From NCBI GenBank assembly GCA_944349545.1, contig CALVNG010000006.1, positions 1 through 55,156 on the forward strand: a stretch of DNA of 55,156 bases, written 5' to 3'. Source of the stretch: an uncultured Eubacteriales bacterium. GTDB lineage: Bacteria; Bacillota; Clostridia; Christensenellales; Aristaeellaceae. Shown here in pieces: positions 31,901-40,628 of this stretch. The notes beneath the pieces are model-generated. The model was not told the origin of the DNA. It ran no database searches and saw nothing but the letters and a program-made list of their open reading frames with translations. Positions within the stretch are counted from its first letter, which is position 1; every line of letters starts with the position of its first letter. The position numbers and the translations under genes were made by a program.

Positions 31901-32582
31901 GAAGGGTCTTGCCCGTCTGGATGCACATGAGCACCTCCTGGGCGGCCGCGTCCTCGCGGTAGAGGTAGTGGCAGTCGTTGGTCGCCACCAGCGGGATGCC
32001 CGTCTCCCGCGCCAGCGCCTTGAGCCGGGGAAGCACCGTGCGCTCCTCCGGCAGGCCATGGTCCATGATTTCCACAAAGTAGTTGCCCTTGCCAAAGAGC
32101 GCCTGCATCTGGAGCGCATACGTTTTGGCTTCCTCTGTCCGGCCCTGCAAAAGCAGCTTGGGCAAATCGCCGCTCAGGCACGCCGAGAGGCAGATCAATC
32201 CATCGGTATGCTCCTTGAGCAGCTTGTAGTCGATGCGCGGTTTATAGTAAAAGCCCTCGGTAAACCCGGCGCTGACGAGCTTGACCAGGTTCTGATAACC
32301 GGTCTGGTTTTCGCACAGCAAAATCATATGGCTGTATTCTCGCGCCGCGCCATGCTTCTCAAATCGGTCGGGGCAGATGTACACCTCGCAGCCGATGACG
32401 GGGGTGATGCCCTCCTCCAGACAGGCGTTGTAGAAGTCGATAGCCCCGTACATCACGCCATGGTCGGTCACGGCGGCATGCGTAAAGCCAAGCTCCCTGA
32501 GGCGTCTGACCAGGGGCTTGATGCGGTTGGCCCCGTCCAGGAGGCTGTATTCGGTATGTAAATGCAGATGGGCAAAGGACAT
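28980..32582 (-). CDS. dnaE: DNA polymerase III alpha subunit
   Basis: 1200 residues, the replicative polymerase of the DnaE type. The N-terminal PHP domain (AHLHLHTEYSLLDG..VTDHGVMYGAI) has the metal-binding histidines. The polymerase core has 'VGPGRGSGAGSIVAYTLGIT' and the catalytic 'MPDLDIDFCYERR' near residue 400. An HhH region, an OB fold (about 990-1080: 'VSMAGILTLCKGKITKKGAMMGILSLEDLTG') and a C-terminal region follow. It lacks the internal exonuclease of PolC. AAGGAG precedes ATG 32582. It is the last gene of a minus-strand run beginning at polA, 25 nt after the CHAP gene. Confidence 0.98.
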   Translation of the reverse strand: MSFAHLHLHTEYSLLDGANRIKPLVRRLRELGFTHAAVTDHGVMYGAIDFYNACLEEGITPVIGCEVYICPDRFEKHGAAREYSHMILLCENQTGYQNLVKLVSAGFTEGFYYKPRIDYKLLKEHTDGLICLSACLSGDLPKLLLQGRTEEAKTYALQMQALFGKGNYFVEIMDHGLPEERTVLPRLKALARETGIPLVATNDCHYLYREDAAAQEVLMCIQTGKTLQDETRMRMETEELYVKSEAEMLSLFSDCPEAVHQAGEIAARCRVTFEFGKLHLPRFPIETGETALEMLSRLCREGLKGRYPDQADDPQSEPSKRLTYELDMISRMGYVDYFLIVWDFIDYARRSGIMVGPGRGSGAGSIVAYTLGITKLDPLKYSLLFERFLNPERMSMPDLDIDFCYERRQEVIDYVARKYGADHVSQIITFGTMKAKAVVRDVGRVLGMSYASVDQVAKAIPFALDMTLTKALEISPQLKQLAESDPQVRRLLDMSLTLEGMPRHASTHAAGVLITAQPVTEYVPLQLNDDVITTQYPMGTLERLGLLKMDFLGLRTLTVIRDTLDMMHEQGVEMKAEDIPLDDPEVYRMISEGDTDGVFQLESGGMRLFLQNMKPSCFEDVIAAISLYRPGPMESIPRYIAGKTDPSTVHYETPLLRPILEVTYGCMVYQEQVMQIVRDLAGYSLGRSDLMRRAMAKKKRDVMAKEREYFIDGMTDEAGNVLIDGAVRRGVPRAVAEKIFDEMSAFASYAFNKSHAAAYAMVAVQTGWLKRYHPVPFMAATLNSMMDNADKVAGYIQYCRQNGIPVLKPDVNKSVWRFSVDTDENGVPGIRFGLGGVKNVGHGAVELIEQERAHGAFASIFDFAERVSGETLNKRTVESLIKAGAFDGLGHNRAQLLSVYERLMDDAAQKRRQNVAGQMSLFDMGLGAGQPSGMMYDVPPMEEHPRKALLSMEREMTGVYITGHPLDEAADLLRAGFTTAADVREMAEGEEHGADYDGAQVSMAGILTLCKGKITKKGAMMGILSLEDLTGQIEGLVFPKVYERYVPLLNVDSLVILDGKLSFREEEEPKLLVDAVRPLDGRNAAQRMAEPLKVSPDRAQPRREAHPAGGPAPAEGPVLTDAQLAKRAEQKLYVLAPSRAEMEAIKAECAAHPGGVPVYVKLKDEGIVLLLNRTFWCDGKETALSRLRERYGKDGVVLRG

Positions 32583-32607
32583 GGGCGTCTCCTTCGGGCC
32601 GGGACCG

Positions 32608-33636
32608 CTACTCGGTCACCAGCCAGCTGTTGGGATCGTTGTAGGTGATTTCGGCCAGCATGGCGGCAATGGCCTGCTGGGTTTCCCGGTCTGCCAGGCC
32701 GTTGACGGTCTTTCCCTCCATGCCGGACTGGAACGTCATCACGGCGCTGCGCGTGTTGCCGCCGAACGCGCCGGTGAGGTGCTGCTCCTCCAGATAGCCC
32801 AGGGTATGAAGCGCCTCCTGGAGCCAGAGCACCTTATCGCCCCGGTTGCCGTAGCGCATGGTGGTCCCCACGACGTCCTCGCACGCGCCGAAGCCCAGCA
32901 CCTGGCTGTTATTGAGGAAGTAGCTGTTGCGCTGCACGCTGGTGGGGTTGTTGCCCTCGATGACATGGATGATGACGTTGCCCTCGGCGTCGCGGGTGCA
33001 GTATTCCACCAGGGCCACGTGTTCGGTGTCCCCGGCCTCGTTGTAGCTGAAGAACACCAGATCGCCCGAGCGGGGAATGTATTCGTTTTTCTGAAGCAGA
33101 TGGTCGCTGCCCAGCAGCCACTGGTAACCCCAATCCGGGCAGTTGCCCTTGCGGTAGACGAAGCGGCCCCGCTGGATGAACCAGTCGCGCCCGGTATTCT
33201 GGCCGCTGTAGTTGGGATAGACCACGTTAAGCAGGCTGGTGCCGTAGCGCTGGTCCACCTGATCCACACACCAGCAGACGAACTCGGCGCACCATTCGGC
33301 GTTGGCGTCGCCGCTCCACAGGCCGTACTTGGTGAAGCTGTGCGCGCCTTCGGTATAACCCAGCTCGCCCCGCGCCACCTCCAGCAGCCTTTCCACAAAA
33401 TCGGGACGCACGCCCTCCTCGATGCGGGTTTCCCCTTCTTCATCGGGATTGTTTACATCTGAAATAGCGTATACCTGTTCCGGCGGAACGGGCGTGGCGG
33501 CAGGATCGGGGGTGAGCACGGCCGTCGCCTGCGCCGCGAGGGTTTCCTCATCAAGGTCCTCGTAAGCCGCCGCCCAGGCGCAGGGCACGACCAGCAGCGC
33601 GGCCAGCAGCGCGGCCAGCGGACGTTTCCAGGTCAA
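32608..33636 (-). CDS. Secreted CHAP-domain amidase/endopeptidase with peptidoglycan-binding domain
   Basis: 342 residues. Signal peptide (LAALLAALLVVPCAWA), then a linker, then a CHAP domain (about 75-240) with the catalytic Cys in AEWCAEFVCWC and the His in EHVALVEY. A C-terminal PG_binding_1 domain follows (about 255-325; 'NRGDKVLWLQEALHTLGYL..GNTRSAVMTFQ'). It probably cleaves peptidoglycan cross-links or stem peptides. The start is uncertain: GTG 33645 abuts its own GGGGGG, so TTG 33636, 8 nt from that site, is preferred. It lies between a peptide-binding protein gene and dnaE. Confidence 0.88.
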   Translation of the reverse strand: MTWKRPLAALLAALLVVPCAWAAAYEDLDEETLAAQATAVLTPDPAATPVPPEQVYAISDVNNPDEEGETRIEEGVRPDFVERLLEVARGELGYTEGAHSFTKYGLWSGDANAEWCAEFVCWCVDQVDQRYGTSLLNVVYPNYSGQNTGRDWFIQRGRFVYRKGNCPDWGYQWLLGSDHLLQKNEYIPRSGDLVFFSYNEAGDTEHVALVEYCTRDAEGNVIIHVIEGNNPTSVQRNSYFLNNSQVLGFGACEDVVGTTMRYGNRGDKVLWLQEALHTLGYLEEQHLTGAFGGNTRSAVMTFQSGMEGKTVNGLADRETQQAIAAMLAEITYNDPNSWLVTE

Positions 33637-33650
33637 CGCTTGCACCCCCC

Positions 33651-35204
33651 TTACCTGCCGAAGGCCTCGATGCCGCGCAGCAATTCAAATTCCCGGATGG
33701 AACGAACGGTGGTGAACATCTTGCGCGTCAGGATGGCGCCCGTGCGATAGAACAGGCAGATGAAGGGCACGTCCGCCGCAAACTGCTGCTGGATGGCCTG
33801 ACTGGTATAGGCGAAATCGGCCTGGTTTTCCTGGGTGCGCAGCGTGTCGATCAGCGAGGTCATCTCGCTGGAGTTGTATTTGCCGTAGTTTTGCTCGTTG
33901 CCCTTGCGCAGGAAGAAGCCCACGTCCGGCACCACATCCATCTGGAAGGAGCACAGCGCCAGGTCGAAGCCTCCGTTTTCCAGCACGGTCTTGCATTCGT
34001 CATAGCTCACCGTTTCAACGTGGATGCTGATGCCCACCTCCGCCAGCATATCCGCGATCATATTGGCGGTTTCAAAACGCACGTCGTTGTCCGGGTCCTC
34101 GTAGACCCACAGGCCCAGCACCAGATGCTTGGGCTCCTCCGCGCCCTCCACGGGCTTGTCGAGGATGCCGTTGCCGTCCAGATCCACCCATCCGTCCTCG
34201 GCCAAAAGCGCTTTCGCCTTGTCTGGATTGTAGACAAAGGTGCTCTCCTGATCGTAATACAGCCAGCTGTCCGACGGGATGGGGGTATTGGCGTCGGTGG
34301 TCATGCCCATGTAGACGTTTTGGGAGATGGAATCGACGTTGATGGCATAGCGGATGGCCTGGCGCACCTTGAGGCTGTCCAGCGGGAAGGAGCGCTCGCG
34401 GTGGTTGATGAGCAGCACCTCCAGCTGTCTTGTCGAATAGGAAATGGACAGCGAGTTGATGCCGCTCTTGTACTGCGCCGCCGCCACCGAACGGGTGAAC
34501 ACCGTATCCACGCGCCCGTACTCGTAGGCGTTGATCATGTCCTTGTTGTTGGGATAAAAGGTGACGGTAATTTCCTGCACCTGGGGCGGGGTCTGCCACC
34601 AGAGCGGGTTGGCGCTAAGGAGCATATAGCTGGCGGGATCAAAGCTGCTGATCACATAGGGACCTGTGCCGACAGGGTTGGCCATCTCCACCTGGGCGGC
34701 GGGCACCACGGGAAAGGTCATGCTGTAGAGCAGGCCGTAATAATCGCGGGCGGCCTTGACCACCACGGTGCGCTCGTCCTGCGCGGTGAAGGAGGATACC
34801 ATATAGCGGATGTTTCCGTAAAAGCCGCGGTCCAGGCCCTGGTCGTTCTTGGCCAGGTTCAGGATATACTGCCCGCTGGCCACCACGTCCTGCGCGGTGA
34901 GGGGCGTGCCGTCCGAGAAGGTGATGTTCTCGCGCAAAGTAAAGGTCCAGGTCTGTCCTCCGCCGCTCTGGGTCCAGCTTTCGGCCAGAAGGGGCTGGGG
35001 CAGGCCGTTGTCGTCCACGGTGACCAGGCTTTCATACACCACGCCGTAAAGGGACACAATGTCGCGCTCCTGGGGCGTGAGGGGACGAATCTCCGTGGTG
35101 CGGGTGGAAATCATGCCCACAAGAAGGGAATCCTCCACATTTTCGCCTATGGCGGCCAGGGGCACAAGCATCAGACAAAGCAGCAGGCAAAGAACTCGTT
35201 TCAT
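33651..35204 (-). CDS. Extracellular solute-binding protein, family 5 (peptide/nickel type)
   Basis: 517 residues. Signal peptide (VLCLLLCLMLVPLAAIG, no clear lipobox), then the family-5 pattern 'LLAESWTQSGGGQTWTFTLRENITFSDGTPLTAQDV' and 'VRQAIRYAINVDSI'. Such proteins bring oligopeptides, or sometimes cell-wall peptides, to an ABC importer, but no permease or ATPase gene adjoins. Its ATG overlaps the transglycosylase stop by 4 nt (ATGA). Together with the transglycosylase and CHAP genes it suggests uptake or sensing of muropeptides; this is inference from context. The missing lipobox raises the question of how it is retained at the surface. Confidence 0.88.
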   Translation of the reverse strand: MKRVLCLLLCLMLVPLAAIGENVEDSLLVGMISTRTTEIRPLTPQERDIVSLYGVVYESLVTVDDNGLPQPLLAESWTQSGGGQTWTFTLRENITFSDGTPLTAQDVVASGQYILNLAKNDQGLDRGFYGNIRYMVSSFTAQDERTVVVKAARDYYGLLYSMTFPVVPAAQVEMANPVGTGPYVISSFDPASYMLLSANPLWWQTPPQVQEITVTFYPNNKDMINAYEYGRVDTVFTRSVAAAQYKSGINSLSISYSTRQLEVLLINHRERSFPLDSLKVRQAIRYAINVDSISQNVYMGMTTDANTPIPSDSWLYYDQESTFVYNPDKAKALLAEDGWVDLDGNGILDKPVEGAEEPKHLVLGLWVYEDPDNDVRFETANMIADMLAEVGISIHVETVSYDECKTVLENGGFDLALCSFQMDVVPDVGFFLRKGNEQNYGKYNSSEMTSLIDTLRTQENQADFAYTSQAIQQQFAADVPFICLFYRTGAILTRKMFTTVRSIREFELLRGIEAFGR

Positions 35205-37030
35205 GCATCATCCTCCGTGGCTTCATAATAGATGCGCTTGTAGGCGGCATAGTCGTCCAGCACGCGGGCGGCGTACTGCTTGGTGGGTCCGTCGATCATA
35301 TCGTCGAGCCGAATGGTCAATCCGTCCTGGCTGTAGCGCGAATCGTTGAGCCAGTTCTGCACCTCGCCCTGACCCGCGTGAAAGCTGGCGGCCACGAGTA
35401 CCGGGTCGCCCCGGAAGCGCTCGCTGAGGAAATTGAGGTACCAGCAACCGTATTCCACGTTGGTTTCCGCGTCGTACATGGTGTCAAAGCTGTACGCCCC
35501 GGACCCGCCCATCTTCTCATAGATCCAGCCGGCGGTATCCTCCATCAGCTGCATCAGCCCCCGCGCGCCCACGCTGCTTTCCGCGTCGGGCCGGAAGGAG
35601 CTTTCGTTGAGCACGATGGCCGCCACAAAGGCGGGGGAGAGGTTGTACTTGGCGGCCTTTTCCTCAATGAGCTCCTCATAGCGAAGGGGATGGGCCTCCC
35701 GGACGGCCTCCTCCTGAGCCGCGCGGGCGGCGAGCACCTGCTCGGTCTGGCGGTCCATGCTCATCCGGGCAATCCACAGCCCGATGGCCGCAAACACGCA
35801 TGCAAACGCCGCGATGCCCAGCCAGGGAATGGAGATCCGGGTCCGCTGCGGCTCCTGCTCTTCCTCCTCCTCCACGTGCCAGCCCTGGTCCGGCTCCAGA
35901 GGAGCGGAGGGGTCCGGCAGGGGAACGTCCAGGTCGCCGTAGCCCAAGCGTGCGGCATAGGCCCTGACCGGATGCGTATCCGCCGGCTCAAACCGGGCGG
36001 CGGCGGCATAGGCCTGCGCCCGGTCCGCCTGGGGCGCGGGCTGCGCCTCCTCCGGCGCGGGCGCGGCGGGACGGGCCTCGCGGCGCGCCCATTCGGCGCG
36101 ATCCGGAGGATACGAGCGGCGCGAGGCGGGCTGCCGGACGCTTTCGCCCTGCGCAGCCTCGCGCTGCCGGGCTACGGCATACTGCGCGCCATGCTGACGG
36201 CGCACGGGCTGCTCGGCCTGCCGTCGCTCCAGCTGCAGCTGTTGCTGAAGCAGCCGACGGGGATAGCCCGCCTGCTCGTAATCCGCCAAGGTCTGGGGCA
36301 GCGGGCCGGAAGGGGGCTGCTGCGCGGGCGCGCGGCGGCGCAGGGGCCTGCCCAGCGGGTCCGTAGGCGCGGCCTCCTCCTGGGACGGCGGCGCGGCCTG
36401 CACTCGCGGACCTTCGGGGCGGCGCAGGGGCAAATTGTTCTGCTGCGCCACGCGCAGCCAGTCCGGCATGTCGGGGCGGGCCGGCGGCTCATAGCGCGAG
36501 CCGTCCTCCGCCACCAGAACGGGCGGTTCGGCGGGCATGGCGATGCGCGCTCCCGTTCCGGGCTTGTCCACACTGGTCGTCACCGGCATGCCGGCGCTCG
36601 AAGCCTCTTTGGGCTCGGAGGCCTTCGCTCCGTCCCGGGACGCAGGGCTGGCGCTCCGGGCGCGGCGGGGCGGCCGGGGCGCTTCCGGAGGCGGATCGAA
36701 CGGGTTTTCGGGGATGGCGTAGTCCTCGGGATAGGCGACGCTTTGCGCGGGCGCAGGCCCGTCGGCTGCGGAGGGCAGCTTTTTCATCACGGTACGGCGG
36801 GGTTCCGCCTCCGGGACGGCCCTGCGGGCCCGCGTACCGTAAATATCCACCGTGTCGCGCTCATAGGGGGCGGCGCGGTGACGCACGATGGGCGCGGCGG
36901 GCGAATCCTTCTGATGGATCGCCTGCTCCTGCCGCCTGCGCCGACCTTCGCTGACGGAGGGCACATAGCTGTAATCCAGCGGCGCGCCGTCATCGTCCGG
37001 GCTGCGGAAAAACGCGGGACGAAAGTTCAT
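35201..37030 (-). CDS. Lytic transglycosylase (SLT domain) with long disordered cytoplasmic region
   Basis: 609 residues. The first about 400 are low-complexity, Pro/Arg/Ala/Gln-rich and likely disordered. One transmembrane helix (ISIPWLGIAAFACVFAAIGLWI) follows, then the SLT domain (about 455-600) with catalytic Glu in VLNESSFRPDA, then GARGLMQLMEDTA and a YGCWYLNFL stretch. The catalytic domain should face outside and cleave glycan strands. ATG 37030 has AAAGGAA upstream; the extra 13 residues of the longer frame reach into coaE. It lies 11 nt after coaE and overlaps the binding-protein gene. The size of the disordered N-terminus is unusual for this enzyme. Confidence 0.9.
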   Translation of the reverse strand: MNFRPAFFRSPDDDGAPLDYSYVPSVSEGRRRRQEQAIHQKDSPAAPIVRHRAAPYERDTVDIYGTRARRAVPEAEPRRTVMKKLPSAADGPAPAQSVAYPEDYAIPENPFDPPPEAPRPPRRARSASPASRDGAKASEPKEASSAGMPVTTSVDKPGTGARIAMPAEPPVLVAEDGSRYEPPARPDMPDWLRVAQQNNLPLRRPEGPRVQAAPPSQEEAAPTDPLGRPLRRRAPAQQPPSGPLPQTLADYEQAGYPRRLLQQQLQLERRQAEQPVRRQHGAQYAVARQREAAQGESVRQPASRRSYPPDRAEWARREARPAAPAPEEAQPAPQADRAQAYAAAARFEPADTHPVRAYAARLGYGDLDVPLPDPSAPLEPDQGWHVEEEEEQEPQRTRISIPWLGIAAFACVFAAIGLWIARMSMDRQTEQVLAARAAQEEAVREAHPLRYEELIEEKAAKYNLSPAFVAAIVLNESSFRPDAESSVGARGLMQLMEDTAGWIYEKMGGSGAYSFDTMYDAETNVEYGCWYLNFLSERFRGDPVLVAASFHAGQGEVQNWLNDSRYSQDGLTIRLDDMIDGPTKQYAARVLDDYAAYKRIYYEATEDDA

Positions 37031-37041
37031 GGCAGTTCCTT

Positions 37042-37650
37042 TCAAAAGACAAATTCCGGCTTGCTCCATTGCAGATAGAGGTCATGCACCTCATGGCGCA
37101 GCTCCTCCATGGGTTTGTCGGTATGGATGACGATATCGCTGCGGCGCTCCTTTTCCGACAGCGGCCACTGGCTGTGAATGCGGCGCAGGGCCTGCTCGCG
37201 GTCCAGGCCGCTGCGGGTTTTGAGGCGCTCAATCTGTTTTTCTTCAGGCGCGGAGGCGCATACGGTCACATCCGCCAGGCTGCTCAGGCCCGTTTCAAAA
37301 AGCAGCGGCACATCCAATACAACGACCAGCACGCCCATTTTCCGGCAGGTTTCGATCTCCTCCAGCATGTGCTTCTGAATCAGGGGATGTGTGGCTGCAT
37401 TAAGCCGCTGCAGCGCGTCCTCGTTCTGAAACACGATGGAGCTGAGGACCGGACGGTTGAGCGTGCCGTCCGGATAGAACACAAAGTCGCCGAACGCCTC
37501 CTGAATCAGCGGCAGCGCGTCGCCTCCGGGGGCGGTGAGCCGGTCGTTGATGGCGTCCGCATCCACGATGGACGCGCCCATGCTTTTCAAAAGGCTTGCG
37601 ATGGTGGATTTTCCGCAGGCGATACCGCCGGTCAGGCCGATGATCTTCAT
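37042..37650 (-). CDS. coaE: Dephospho-CoA kinase
   Basis: 202 residues. P-loop GLTGGIACGKST at the N-terminus, 'DADAINDRLTAPGG' for dephospho-CoA, and VVVLDVPLLFETGL are standard. It catalyses the final step of coenzyme A synthesis. It follows polA by 48 nt, a common neighbour in Firmicutes, and precedes the transglycosylase by 11 nt. Confidence 0.97.
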   Translation of the reverse strand: MKIIGLTGGIACGKSTIASLLKSMGASIVDADAINDRLTAPGGDALPLIQEAFGDFVFYPDGTLNRPVLSSIVFQNEDALQRLNAATHPLIQKHMLEEIETCRKMGVLVVVLDVPLLFETGLSSLADVTVCASAPEEKQIERLKTRSGLDREQALRRIHSQWPLSEKERRSDIVIHTDKPMEELRHEVHDLYLQWSKPEFVF

Positions 37651-37698
37651 TTGCAGAACCCCTTTCTATGCTGAATCCGGAAAACCGCCTTTCCGGAA

Positions 37699-40398
37699 TC
37701 AATGCGCCTTCTCCCAATCGCTGCCGCGCGACACCTCGGCCACAAGCGGCACCTTGAGGCTGACCACGCCCTCCATGGTGCTTTGCACCAGCCTGCCGAC
37801 CTCGTCCGCTTCGCCGATGGGGCATTCCACCACCAGCTCGTCGTGCACCTGCAGAATCAGCCGCGCGTGGTAGCCGCCCTCCTCCAGCCTGCGGGCCACC
37901 TGTACCATGGCCAGCTTGATGATATCCGCCGCCGTGCCCTGCACGGGCGTGTTCATGGCGGCGCGCTCGCCGAAGCTGCGCACGTTGCGGTTGGGGCTGG
38001 CCAGCTCGAACAGCTCCCGCCGGCGGCCGAAGAGCGTTTCGGCATATCCCAGCGCGCGCCCCTTTTCCACGCAGGCGTCCATGAAGGCGCGCACGCCGGG
38101 ATAGCGCTCAAAATACGTTTTGATAAAGCCGTCGGCCTCCCGCCGGGTGATATGCGCATTGCGCGCCAGGCCGAAGCCGCTGATGCCATACACGATGCCG
38201 AAATTCACAGCCTTGGCCGAGCGGCGCATCTCCGGGGTGACCTGGTCCATGGGCACGCCATGGATTTCCGCGGCGGTGCGGGTATGGATGTCCTGCCCGC
38301 GCCGGAACGCGTCGCACATGGCGGAGTCGCCGCTCATATGCGCCAGCACGCGCAGTTCGATCTGGCTGTAATCCGCGTCCAGCAGCACGTTTCCCTCGCC
38401 TGCCACAAAGGCACGGCGGATCTCGCGCCCCTCCTCGGTACGGATGGGAATGTTCTGCAAATTGGGCTCCAGGCTGGAGATACGGCCCGTGACGGTGGCG
38501 GTCTGGTCAAAGGTGGTATGCACGCGCCCGTCGCTGCCGCGCAGCTTGGTCAGGCCCTCGACATAGGTGCTCTGCAGCTTGGCCATCCTGCGGTAGCGAA
38601 GCAGCGGCTCGATCATGGGGTGATAGGGCGCAAGCCCCTCCAGCACCTCGGCGGTGGTGGAGTAACCGCTCCGGCTTTTCTTCTGCGGCGCGGGCAGCCC
38701 AAGCTTGTCAAAGAGCACCTCGCCCAGCTGCTTGGGGCTGTTAAGATTGAACTCTCCCACGCCCGCATAGGCGTAAACGGCGGCACGGCATTCCTCGATC
38801 TCGCGGCTGAACCAGGCGCTCAGCTGACCGAGCACGTCCTCGTCCACCAGAAAGCCGATCCGCTCCATGTCGAACAGCACGCGGGTAAGCGGCTGCTCCA
38901 TGTCGTGAAGCAGCGCCTCCAGGCCCCGCGCTTCCAGACGCTTTTGCTGCCTGAGGAACAGCGCGTACACATCGTATGCGGTGGGGGATTCAGCCGCCGA
39001 CGTGCCGTGCTCGGCCTCCAGCGAAAGCGGCAGGGAATAGTCCTTCTGCGCGGTGTGCAGCAGGTAGGCGGCGATCATGGTATCATGCCGGACCGCTGGC
39101 AGGGGCAGGCGGAAACGGTCCAGAAGCCGCCACAGCGCCTTGGCGCCGTGCACCACGAAGGGCGCGGCGGAAAAAAGGTCCTTCAGGGCGCCATAGATCT
39201 GATCGTCATACAGCCCGGCTCCCGTGAGGTCACGCAGAATAGGCATGCGCCGCAACAGCATGTCCGGGGCCAGCAGCGTGATTTCAGCCTCCGTCTGGCA
39301 CAGGGCCAGCCATTCGGGCTTTTGCATGAGCAGCGCCCGCGCGGCTGCGCGGATTTCCGCCTCGGTGGTCAGCACGGTTTCGCCGGATAGAGGCGGGGGT
39401 GTGGGCAAATCCTCCTCCGGCTCCACGGCCATCACGGCAGGCTTGGGCGCCGGCCTGGCGTCCCTGCCGGCGGCGCGGCGGCTGGCGGCGGTGCTGCGCG
39501 CCTCCACCTGTGCGGGCGCTTCCCCGCCCAGCAGCGCTGAAATGCTGCGGCTGATGGTCTTGAGCCCATACTGCTCCAAAAGGGGCGCGCCCGAAGCCAT
39601 CCCGTTCCATCGGCAGCCGTCGAAGTCGATTTCCAGGGGCGCGGTGCGGCAGATGGTGCCCAGCTCCCGGCTGAGCAGCGCCAGCTCGCGGCCGGCGCGC
39701 AGCTTTTCGCCCAGCTTGCCCTTCACCTGGTCCGCGTGCTCCAGTACGCCGTCCAGCGAGCCGTATTCGGTGATGAGCTTGAGCGCGGTCTTTTCCCCGA
39801 CGCCGGGAATGCCGGGGATGTTGTCGCTGCTATCGCCCATGAGGCCCTTCATGTCGGGCACCTGCGCGGGGGTGAAGCCATAGGTATCATAAACGCCCTG
39901 CGCGTCCAGCAGCAGGCTTTCGGTGATGCCCTTGCGCGTGAGGATGATTTCCGTCTCCCCGCCCACCAGCTGCAGGCTGTCGCGGTCGCCCGTGAGCACA
40001 TAGGCGTGGATGCCCCGTTCGTTGGCCAGGCGTGCGGCGGTGCCCAGCAGGTCGTCCGCCTCATAGCCCTCCAGCTCGCAGATGCGCACATGCATGGCTT
40101 CCAGCATTTCCCGCACCAGGGGCAGCTGGGGTCGAAGCTCCTCCGGCATGGGCTTGCGGGTGGCCTTGTACCCGTCGTAGAGCGTGTGGCGGAAGGTGGG
40201 GGCGTGCATATCCATCATCACGCACAGCCCATCCGGGCGGTACTCGCTCAGCGCCTTGATCAGCATACTGAAAAAGCCGTGTACGGCGTTGGTATAGGTT
40301 CCATCCGGGGCGGTAAGGAGCGGAAGGGCGTGAAAGCCCCGGAAAATCAGGCTATAGCCATCCACCAGCAGTACCGTCCGCTTGCGCGCTTCGCTCAT
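37699..40398 (-). CDS. polA: DNA polymerase I
   Basis: 899 residues. The N-terminal 5'-3' exonuclease/FEN domain (about 1-290; LLVDGYSLIFRGFHALP, GYEADDLLGTAA, GDRDSLQLV, DNIPGIPGVGEKTA) is followed by a 3'-5' exonuclease-like domain and the polymerase domain with motifs A (DADYSQIELR), B (RSAKAVNFGIVYGISGFG) and C (LQVHDELVVE). The proofreading DxE of E. coli Pol I is replaced at WLALCQTEAE, so proofreading is probably absent, as in Bacillus-type Pol I. It fills gaps in repair and removes RNA primers. A promoter sits about 55 nt upstream. Confidence 0.98.
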   Translation of the reverse strand: MSEARKRTVLLVDGYSLIFRGFHALPLLTAPDGTYTNAVHGFFSMLIKALSEYRPDGLCVMMDMHAPTFRHTLYDGYKATRKPMPEELRPQLPLVREMLEAMHVRICELEGYEADDLLGTAARLANERGIHAYVLTGDRDSLQLVGGETEIILTRKGITESLLLDAQGVYDTYGFTPAQVPDMKGLMGDSSDNIPGIPGVGEKTALKLITEYGSLDGVLEHADQVKGKLGEKLRAGRELALLSRELGTICRTAPLEIDFDGCRWNGMASGAPLLEQYGLKTISRSISALLGGEAPAQVEARSTAASRRAAGRDARPAPKPAVMAVEPEEDLPTPPPLSGETVLTTEAEIRAAARALLMQKPEWLALCQTEAEITLLAPDMLLRRMPILRDLTGAGLYDDQIYGALKDLFSAAPFVVHGAKALWRLLDRFRLPLPAVRHDTMIAAYLLHTAQKDYSLPLSLEAEHGTSAAESPTAYDVYALFLRQQKRLEARGLEALLHDMEQPLTRVLFDMERIGFLVDEDVLGQLSAWFSREIEECRAAVYAYAGVGEFNLNSPKQLGEVLFDKLGLPAPQKKSRSGYSTTAEVLEGLAPYHPMIEPLLRYRRMAKLQSTYVEGLTKLRGSDGRVHTTFDQTATVTGRISSLEPNLQNIPIRTEEGREIRRAFVAGEGNVLLDADYSQIELRVLAHMSGDSAMCDAFRRGQDIHTRTAAEIHGVPMDQVTPEMRRSAKAVNFGIVYGISGFGLARNAHITRREADGFIKTYFERYPGVRAFMDACVEKGRALGYAETLFGRRRELFELASPNRNVRSFGERAAMNTPVQGTAADIIKLAMVQVARRLEEGGYHARLILQVHDELVVECPIGEADEVGRLVQSTMEGVVSLKVPLVAEVSRGSDWEKAH

Positions 40399-40451
40399 GA
40401 GTCCTCCATCGGGGCGGCACGGCAGGCTCGCCCAAGTTTGTTCTTCCTTTT

Positions 40452-40481
40452 ATTATACCACAGGTGCGAATTGGCAAACAA
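40452..40481 (-). promoter_or_regulatory. Promoter of the polA-dnaE run
   Basis: On the minus strand: TTGTTT (40476-40481), 18-nt spacer, extended -10 TGGTATAAT (TATAAT at 40452-40457). It lies about 55 nt upstream of polA. Confidence 0.65.
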
Positions 40482-40541
40482 GGCATGCGGGGCATCCCCT
40501 TTTGTCTGAAACGTAAAACTTATCCTCAAAGCGGGGTTTTC

Positions 40542-40570
40542 GTGACAAAGGCAAGGTTTTTTGGTATACT
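40542..40570 (+). promoter_or_regulatory. Promoter of the DUF5655-like gene
   Basis: GTGACA, 17-nt spacer, extended -10 TGGTATACT. The start codon is about 60 nt downstream. Confidence 0.65.
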
Positions 40571-40628
40571 GATTGTTAACGGTTTGACAGGGGGGCAAAG
40601 AGCTGTCTGCACGAAGGAGGAAGATCCC

